Source: Linnemannia schmuckeri (Eukaryota; Mortierellomycota; Mortierellomycetes; Mortierellales; Mortierellaceae). Taken from it: a DNA stretch of 64,000 nt. Made by a program: the position numbers and the translations under genes. The stretch lies in assembly GCA_029449235.1 (NCBI GenBank), contig JANATG010000007.1:62001-126000 (forward strand), read 5' to 3'. This document shows positions 56,531-64,000 of the stretch, in pieces; position 1 is the stretch's first letter; every line of letters begins with the position of its first letter. Under the pieces are notes generated by a model. It saw only the letters and a list, made by a program, of their open reading frames with translations. It had not been told where the DNA came from and did not search any database.

Positions 56531-58996
56531 CGCATGAGTAACGAACTAAGTAACTCGGATCCTATCAGGAAGAAAAAACATGCGCAGGTACGTTAAATCG
56601 CACTTTTCATTCACATCTCACACCCTCCCCCACAGAACTTCAACCTCTCAGTCGACCAGAGTATAAAACAAAAGTTGAGGCCGTGACGCAAAAAAGGATG
56701 CTCCCAGAAAGCGAGGAAAGGTTACTAAGAACTTCCAGCTCTCCGATGCTCGCTTCGCCTTTGAAAATCATTTCTCAGTGTGGAGAGAGAAGTGATCGAC
56801 GTGCACATGGTGCTCATGAAGGATCGCTCAAAAGCAGATATTAATGGATCATAAGAGTCCCAATCAAAGTTAAATGTGGTGTAAAGAATGCGACGTGCCT
56901 CTTTGTGTCAACAAGAAAAGAAACTGTTTTGAGCAATACCACACCAAAGAATAAAGTTCGAATTTTGAAATTTGAATGGGTGTAGCAGGGAAACACAAAA
57001 TTTTTGACGGGCAAATTTGCCAGTTATTCGCTACAGACGAAGGGATAATAGCAAAAGAGAGAATAAAAGTGATGAGCGAACAGAAAAGCGCGACAAAGGG
57101 GGTTGTTCTTGGTCTGATGGACTCAGACTGCACTTCAGATAGCACAGTGACTTGTCGCGGCTGCAGCAATCGAAACAACAGACAGGCTTGGTGAGCTATC
57201 CTAGGGTTCATCATCATACAAAGCTCCTATGGTCTGCGAGAGAGCAGAGGACCAGAGTGCGGACTAAGCGCAGTACCCCTGATTAAAAGACGGTGTCTGC
57301 CAAGCCGCCTGTGATGAAATCGAGCTTTAGATTTGATGAGGGTCCAGCTTGTTGGTTTAGAAAGACGAGACATGACTTGCTGCTCCATAGAGATCCAGGG
57401 TCGCTGTATGGACGGGTGTTGTTTTAAAAGATGTACCATACGAGCGGTTCTCTGGAATCCAGACTGTGCAAGCGTTCCTGGGCTGCCCTTAAGATTTGGA
57501 ATGACCCCCATACACACACACGTCCAACATATTGTTACTCAGGGAGAGGGTCGAAGGCCAGAGTAATAGGACCGCTGTTAAGCCCTCAATTGGTACGAGG
57601 TAGTGATAGTAATGTCCTAATGGAACCACACGAAACAATATACTGTAGCGCGCCAACGAAACTCTTGTCAGTATTGCTCTTGTCCAAGAAGTGATGTGTA
57701 AAAGGACAAAGAGCAGACAAGAGGGCTGGGCGCACTACTAATACTATGTCTACAAAGAATATGACTGCTAATCTAAGGCATCGCCACCGCTGCCTAGCCG
57801 CCACCTTATTTTGCAACAATATACATAGAGATGCGAATGCACAAAGAGACACACTTTTCTAACATGCACATTGACTGTCAGATACACACACATATTCACT
57901 TCCTCCCTCTCTCTCACGCACAAACACTCGCACATACACTCGCACATTTGCCCTCACACTGTGGTTCCCCACTCGAATACTGCTCATTTTATTTTACGTC
58001 TTCCTTCAACCTGCACAATGAGAAAGGCACTCCCGAGTTAGAAAGAGAGACAAAATTGCATGTAGGATACATGCTAGCATGGGCGTAACAAAAAATATGG
58101 TCGGGCGCCCATGTCGACGGAATTGAAAATCCGTCGCAACGGATTTTTTTTTTCAGTCGCGACGTATTTTATTTTCCGTCTATGCGGTTTTGCAGTTCCG
58201 TTTATGAGGATTATGAAGACTGCTTCGACGTAAATTGAAAATAAGAGGGCACCAAAATGTACTGCTGCGACGCTTGGCTTGAAGGGCTCCGAGTCCTTCA
58301 AGCCCTGCATAACTTTAGTCAGAGGACCCATGAAATCTTCTTTTATTGCTGTCACACAATCCGAGCGATGGCAAAAAAAAGGAGCCTACAGTTTTAAGCA
58401 GACGAGTCGTAAGTGCAATGGGACTTTGCTGTGGCTGGTGTCAAATTTTTTCCCAAGTTCTCTTGAAATTTTCTTGGTGCAACCATGTTCAATGTTGACT
58501 GATAGGTGCACAATGAAGAGAAAACAATGTGCCTTTGGCGCCAGTCTTGGTCTTGCTCAGTCCAACGAAGGCAAAGAAAAAGAAGAACGTTCAAATAAAC
58601 AACTCATGCTGCTGTGCGAGACCTTGTTTCTCTATAGGGAGTGTGTGTGCGAATGTGCCATATCATTTTCTCCCTCTCAGTGTTTCTCAAGAACATACAA
58701 CATTCGCATTCGCCTCGTAAAATCAATGAAAAACCACTTTTTCGCATTCGCATTTGAAAAACACTACGCTCACTTTCTCAAAGCAATGAGAGACTCTCGC
58801 AAGTTCACGATTGAGCTCAAATGCATCAGAGTCCGACGTTAGGTGCTTTTTTGCATTTTACGCCCTCAGGTTACAGCTCACGCATAAAATGGACGACCTT
58901 GCCCTTATTCATTTTTATTTTTCTTTTTTTGCCCTTCTATTCACTCACTCCCCATCAATCCAGAAGCACATAGATTTGTTTCCACCACTACTTTCC
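56531..58996. other. Intergenic region, 2.5 kb, with weak coding relics
   Basis: The arm motif of the 4.8-kb inverted repeat recurs at 57033-57047. On the minus strand around 57530-57225 one frame reads protein-like blocks (FQILRAAQERLHSLDSREPL; LVFLNQQAGPSSNLKLDFIT) separated by TAA codons, a possible relic I cannot name. A short palindromic stretch (GACGGA..TCCGTC) lies near 58115-58135. No intact gene is supported. Confidence 0.45.
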
Positions 58997-60858
58997 ATGC
59001 AACAATCGAGCATGCCTGTCGTTGTGGTTCTTGCCACTGCTATTGCCCTGTGCCTAGTCTCTCAGGTCCCCTCCACTACGATGGCCTCTCCCATTGCCAC
59101 TCCAAACCCTCACCAGAATACGTTCACTCGTCCCTCTGTAAAGCCAGTTACCGTATGCGGAACCGTAATTGGCATTGGTAACGCTCACTCTCCCATTTCT
59201 CTCTTCCTCTCTCTCTGTTATTCTGCCGCCTCAGTTCTCATAGTTCTTGTTAGTTTGTCCAAAAGATGGCAGTGGTGCTAACAGTGCAGATTCTCTCTCT
59301 CTCTCTCTCTCACACACACCTTTTAATAGACTTTGACAAGGAAGAATTCTCGGTCGGATTTGTCAACTTGACAAACCAAGTCGAATTGATCCCTAATAAG
59401 GACGGCGACATCTACACCCCCTGCTACGTCCGCATCATCGACTTCCCCGACGACAGCACGCGCGAAATCCTTTTTGGCAAAGATGCCCTCACCCGACCAT
59501 TGAATGAGCGCGAAAAGAAGCTGACAAACGCCATGTATGAAGCGCAAAAGAAGTACAGGGAAGAAAATCCAATCCAGAATTATAGTCTCCCAATTCCCGA
59601 TATCCATTTGCAGTTCCATCCCGACCGAGCTTATGGACTAGGCGAGTTCGATAGTATCAATCTCCAGAACATTTACAGGAAGTTTCCCAGTTCGCGATGG
59701 TTTTACACGGAGGAAGGTGTTATGATGGTCGGGGACGAGTGGGAGAATATGTCGCCAAGGTCGTATGGACATGGTAACTGGAATGCGACAGGACAGTGCC
59801 CAGGCCCCACGGACGCGGAATTAGAGTATTGGAGGAAGATGCGGGAAAAGGAGTATACGCAGAAACAAACGGTCGCGGGACTATTGATGAGACAGGCCAA
59901 GGAGATGGCTGAGGAACGGTTGAGGGAGAAGGTCAAGTTTGCAGTTGTGACTGTGCCCTCGCTTACGGACAAGCCGCATAGCAGAACCTTGCGGGATACG
60001 CCACCGGCGCTACACATGGAAGACCTGGTCCAAGGGGGACTTTATCCACTCAGGGTCTTGGAGCAGCCGGAGGCTGCTGTTTTGGCGTACGAGCCCCAGA
60101 TTGCCAAGGCGGAGCGCGCAGCAAGTGGGAGACCGCAGATGGTTGTATTTTACTATCTGAACCCGTTCACCGAGGGGATCTCTGTCTTTGAGACCAACCG
60201 TGACCCAGCCGAGGAGGACTTTCTTCGCCTGAAGACCGTGGCCAAGTACCATTTCTACCCGTCGGTCCACGAACGGATGGTGAAGGCTATGGTGCAGTAC
60301 TTTTACGAAATGTACACAAATGGGTCGCACCTTGCAGTGGACACACCACGCGAGGATTGTGATGATTGCAAGTGGTTTCTGGACACATACGCCTCCAATC
60401 CCAAAGAACAGGCAATGGCTTTCCTCCAGAATGACATTCAGCGGATGTCACAACGGTCTCGGACCTGGCCTCTTGATGATTCAGAGAATGATACGAAGGA
60501 GGAGCGGCTCTTTGTCTCGATGATGGAGTATGTGGTGTTGACACGCAAGGAGTGGAGGGACTTTGAGAGGGCATGGCTGATGACACATTTCCGCGCGATG
60601 CTGGATAGAGCGTATGAGAAGAGCGGTGTCGAGGTCGAGGCAAGACCACAGCGGATTGATCATTTCTTGATTGTAGACGAGTCAAGGTTCCGCAACAGGA
60701 CCTCGTCGATCATGAGAGAGGCTCTTGGAGGTAGTGCTGAGTTGAATGAACTGGTTGACCCAGTGATTGAGCGCAAGCTTGGACTTGTCATCTCGCATGG
60801 TGCTGCGCGTTTTGCAGACTATCTTACCAAGCGTTCTTCCCGTCACTCATGTCAGTAG
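58997..60858 (+). CDS. Secreted/ER Hsp70-derived protein with lost ATP-site motifs
   Basis: 569 residues from exons 58997-59177 and 59330-60858, in frame. Signal peptide: MPVVVVLATAIALCLVSQVP. The start of the mature part, VCGTVIGIDFDKEEFSVGFV, aligns by eye with the first strand of BiP-type Hsp70 (GTVIGIDLGTT), and the intron splits that motif. Further Hsp70 echoes: KFAVVTVPSLTD, LYPLRVLEQPEAAVLAYEPQ (cf. NVLRIVNEPTAAAIAYG) and VIERKLGLVISHGAARF near the end. The ATP contacts are gone: the first phosphate loop reads DFDKEEF, the second (normally DLGGGT) reads YYLNPFT, and the adenosine motif (GGSTRIP) reads DESRFRNR. It stops after the ATPase-like domain; there is no substrate-binding domain or ER-retention tail (ends RSSRHSCQ). 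Several N-glycosylation sites (for example NLT, NAT, NGS) suit the secretory pathway. Role unknown. Confidence 0.8.
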
Positions 60859-61096
60859 TGTTACTGTGTCTTTCGTATAACTCGGGAGCGAAAATAAAAA
60901 ATAAAAATACTTCTGTGGTGACTAATAGGTTGAGCGCACTTACGTTTTAATTTGTTGGTTGTTGCGAACATTAGCTGGGCCAACAGTTCTGCAAACGAAG
61001 CCGACTCCGCGAAAAGTCCCTCGCGTTTTTTAGGCAGAAAACAATGACCATTAAACCCCTCAAGAGAATAAACACTACATAAAAGTTAAAAAAATC
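60859..61096. other. Short spacer before decayed copy B
   Basis: 3' flank of the Hsp70-derived gene, with AATAAAAAATAAAAATA near 60890-60908, and the former promoter of copy B. Confidence 0.5.
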
Positions 61097-62130
61097 ATGA
61101 ATTCTGTTTGTCTTGACCCAGTCCTTCACAAATTTCGGTTACTGGAAATTTCATTCCCAAATAGTATCTTCATCATAGAAGGTCTGAGAGATGGTCAGTT
61201 GTAAATGCGAAAAAAAACCTTAACAACAGATCCTTATAGTCGAATGTGCTGTACGGCACTTATGTGATGAGTTGGCATCGACTACGACCACGATCTGTTC
61301 CCACCCCCTTTTTGAAGGAGAAAGCTATCTCCGTAACCTGGTAGGAACGCCCACTTACAAGAACGACAAAAGCTGTCGGACCAAGATTTTCGCCATCCTC
61401 AAGAAGATGAGCAGGCAACACACTGCCTTACAGATCCTGTTGACGAATTTTCAGGAATAACGACAACCATGGCGACGCTACATTGCAGTGATCCGAATGT
61501 AGACGCCAGGTTCAATCTCCAATGTTGGTTGCCCCATGACATCCGGTACGACCCTCCTGCACGGATCGAATATCTGGACCCTCGACAGCAACTGGCACCA
61601 GTTTGTCTCTTTACCCAATACTTCGCCAAGGACACTCCGAGAGATGAGTTCGTTAATCAAAACGCTCCGTAGGCAAACGGACACTAAGATTCGAATGGCA
61701 GATTCCTGGCGACCGGTCCTGAAACTCAAGGCGAGATCTCTTTCTAAGCGTGTAGCAGTCGACACGGAGTTCCTTCGATACGCTCGAGAATACACTGGTT
61801 TGTTCGGCCAGTTCGCAGATCATGCACGTATGAAGTTGTCGCCCGTCCCTGTCCAAGTCACGGTTCCCTAGTTGATACAGGTCTAGAGAAGAAACGGTGG
61901 CTCCGTTAGTCAAGTTCTAGGCGTCCCTGGTATGTAGACGCAAGCTGAGGAAGTCAAGTTATCTATCGATCGTATCGACAGCAGAGGCGGATACGTGATC
62001 GAGAACCTGATGATAATCAGCAGTCGAGTTAACAAGGCCAAGGACAATTTTCCCAGCGCTTAGGACTCCCTTCTCATGTGGAGGAGTGGTCTATTAGGTC
62101 TGTCGAAGCTTGGTCATGTCCGTTAGGACA
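61097..62130 (+). pseudogene. Decayed gene of an unrecognised family, copy B (stops only, no frameshift)
   Basis: Exon 1 at 61097-61193 (MNSVCLDPVLHKFRLLEISF..), a 46-base GT..AG intron, then exon 2 from 61240. From there one frame stays readable to about 62130 but is cut by six stops: TAA 61458, TAG 61500, TAG 61869, TAG 61884, TAG 61935 and TAG 62061. Blocks shared with copy A include FLRYAREYTGLFGQFADHA, KLSPVPVQVTVP, SIDRIDSRGGYVIENLMI and SLLMWRSGLLGLSK. Four of these stops can be matched to copy A, which has CAG, TGG, TGG and TGG. No indel shifts the frame over about 820 bases. Function unknown. Confidence 0.7.
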
Positions 62131-62840
62131 AAAAGAAGTGAGTCCTAGCAATTGATGATACTTGAACTGTTGATCAAGGCCGGCGAGGGTGCGTGAGAGG
62201 GAATGAGACCTGTTGCTGCTGCTAGAGCTGGCAGCATTAGGTCTTCCCTGATAGGTGATAAATAGCAATTCAACAAAGTTAGAATAGTAAATCGATCAAT
62301 ACACAATGCAATGACAGCAATTACAGGGCGTATTGCTTGATGCTAATGTTCGTCCAATTTGTCTTTGCATGGATGATTTTTTTTTGTTTGTTGTCTGTGG
62401 ATGTTCATTCCTTTGGATGTGTTGGCAACGAGAGAGTAAGAAAGTGTGTGTGTTCCTGAATTTATCTCGACTCAATCAAGCTTGCGCATCACCTGTTTCT
62501 CAACTGTCGTTGATTCCGTTCCTCCCCTCTTTCTGGGTTCACTTCCTTCCCTTCCCTTCCTTCCCTTCGCCTCTTCTTCTTCCCTACTCTTTTTTTTCTT
62601 CCTTACTTTCGTTCCGTTGGACAGACGAAACAAGGGTATTAGTTCTACGAGGTGTTCATCATCAGGTTGTGATCACAAATTAAGGTGAGACGATAAACAG
62701 GCACACTACATCCTGAAACCAATGAAATAAAGCATGGTATGTTTTTTTTTGGTTATTATTTATTATTTTTTATCGTAAGATGAATCGTGAAGGGGTTATG
62801 TGATGGGGATGAGTATGTCTATGCGGCTGGAGCGACTTCC
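62131..62840. other. Spacer between copy B and the OPT transporter
   Basis: C/T-rich stretch at about 62515-62610 and T/A-rich 3' flank of the OPT gene (about 62740-62780). No gene seen. Confidence 0.5.
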
Positions 62841-64000
62841 TTAGTACGAAACGCCAAAGTAGTTGGCGCCTCCGTGGGGGCAATGGTCAGTAGGACCATC
62901 AGGGTTGCCCCACCAGAAAGGCATGGCTGGTCCTTCCCAAGATTGGATAGCAAAGAAAATGACCAGACCTAAAATCATCAAAGATTAATTAGGAAAAAAA
63001 AAAAAGTTAGTAAATGAGCATAAAAACTTGCCAATGCAAAGAACAGTGCTTTAAACAAATAAACGTACCACAAATGGCCACGCCTGTGTCCAAGGCTGCG
63101 GAGGTGAGATAGTTGTAGCGGGCCCACCAATCGTAACGGTAACGTCTGATGAGGAAGGCGAACACGAATCCGATGAAGAGTCCGTTGGTGTAGAAGTAAG
63201 GGAGAGCTGGGGGCATGTTGGAGGTGGCAGCCAACAACACAGGCCAGTGGACGTACTTCAACCAGGCGACATTGGGGAACTTTTTGGCGAGGAGCCAGAA
63301 GGGGACGGGGAGGATGGCGCCGACGAGGAAGCCCCACTGGACAGGCGAGTAGATGGCGCCATCGACGTTACCAAAGACACGGGCAGGTCCGATGGCTCCC
63401 CAGATGATAGAGGCGGAGTAGAAGGTGTTGGTGGAACGGCAGGTGAAGGGGGCACCTTCGGGGGTGCAGACGTTGGGGCGGGTGTTGATCAACCAGGTGG
63501 CGGTCGAAAGATTGATAACACCGGAGATGAGGGTGGAGACGATCTGGGCCATGAACATGATGCGTGGGGGGATCTTCATGTAGTGACCGAGCTTCAAATC
63601 GGCGGTGAAGGTCAGGGCCTGGACGTTGACAATGTAACCGTAGGTCTTGAAGGTGACATTGGCAATGGCGTAACCGGGAAGCATATAACCGATAACGTAC
63701 TCGGTGACAATGTTGAGACCGGGTTGCTGGTTGGTGACGGCCTGGACGATACCTACGGGCAAGACGAAGAAGATGGCAATGGCCATGGCCAAGAGGACGG
63801 CCCACCAGGGCATAAAGTTGAACTGCTGGCAGGTGAAGAGCGAGAGGGCGAGCGAGACGACAAAGAGGGAAATGTACCACCAGTCGGGGACCTCGGGATA
63901 GACGCGCATGAGACGAGAGTGGATGTCCTCGTTCTCGGCACGTGCAGACTTCCAGCGGGCAATCATCTCCTTTCCGTTGTAGAGGATGACGTGGACAACG
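62841..64000 (-). CDS. Oligopeptide transporter (OPT family), C-terminal part
   Basis: Partial; the gene runs off the right edge. Exons in view: from beyond 64000 to 63069, then 62968-62841 with stop TAA. The frame reads through the edge (HVILYNGKEMIARWKSARAE). OPT proteins are proton-coupled transporters of small peptides such as glutathione or modified peptides, in the plasma membrane. Visible features: HVILYNGKE and EDIHSRLMRVYPEVPDWWY, both typical before the last membrane segments; several hydrophobic helices (WWYISLFVVSLALSLFTCQQ; MPWWAVLLAMAIAIFFVLPV); the conserved loop NIVTEYVIGYMLPGYAIANV; FKTYGYIVNVQALTFTADLK; HWPVLLAATSNMPPALPYFY; and a short tail ending ANYFGVSY. Strong codon bias suggests good expression. 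Confidence 0.93.

Noticed and set aside
57225..57530. Minus-strand protein-like reading with TAA interruptions as a retroelement fragment
   Set aside because: No reverse transcriptase, integrase or gag motif could be identified; left as an unnamed possible relic in the spacer entry.
58108..58200. GACGGA..TCCGTC palindrome as a hairpin element
   Set aside because: Arms are only six bases and no second copy was seen; too weak to call a mobile element.

Overview
This is a nuclear segment of a filamentous fungus, most likely an early-diverging one of the Mortierella type (Mucoromycota); the lineage is my inference. The evidence is many short GT..AG introns with GTAAGT-like donors and TAG acceptors, long C/T-rich promoters, a fungal-specific transcription factor domain, a mitochondrial bL27 with a presequence, an HSF1-type factor, a cytosolic EEVD Hsp70, a YOR1-like ABCC pump, a fungal P450, an OPT transporter and, unusually for fungi, a CHD6-9/kismet-type remodeler. 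I rebuilt gene models by hand from splice sites; each multi-exon model closes in frame across all exons.

Layout. 1-2.95 kb (+): a decayed Zn-cluster-type transcription factor. 3.1-4.5 kb (-): a Q-rich protein with three VPGA repeats. 5.4-14.9 kb (-): a nine-exon, about 2775-residue CHD remodeler. 17-17.8 kb (+): a Tctex-type dynein light chain. 18.2-20.1 kb (-): an unrecognised coiled-coil protein. 20.7-23.4 kb (-): HSF1, divergent from mitochondrial bL27 (23.7-24.7 kb, +). 25.1-30.3 kb (-): an ABCC transporter. 32.3-33.9 kb (-): a decayed Hsp70 paralogue beside the intact Hsp70 (34.5-37.0 kb, -), which has an array of step-type heat-shock elements upstream. 38.3-40.1 kb (+): a type I membrane protein. 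41-43.9 kb (+): a mitochondrial adenylate-kinase-like protein. 44.5-45.05 kb (-): a probable relic gene. 45.4-46.8 kb (-): deoxyhypusine synthase, divergent from a Gon7-like protein (47.0-47.8 kb, +). 48.9-50.0 kb (-): a Tc1/mariner-type transposase ORF without two of its three catalytic carboxylates. 52.1-54.4 kb (+): a cytochrome P450. 55.87-56.5 kb (-) and 61.1-62.1 kb (+): two inverted, decayed copies of one unrecognised gene. 59.0-60.9 kb (+): a secreted, Hsp70-derived protein whose ATP-site motifs are gone. 62.8-64 kb (-): the C-terminal part of an OPT transporter, cut by the window edge.

Themes. Proteostasis recurs: HSF1, its likely target Hsp70, a dead Hsp70 duplicate and a secreted pseudo-Hsp70. 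Translation genes are also present: bL27m, deoxyhypusine synthase and a possible KEOPS subunit. The most notable non-gene signal is decay by stop codons. In the pair at 56 and 61-62 kb, five stops can be compared directly with the other copy, and all five are C:G to T:A transitions. The 61-62 kb copy has six stops and no frameshift over about 820 bases. This resembles repeat-induced or deamination-driven mutation, which is not an expected feature of this lineage.
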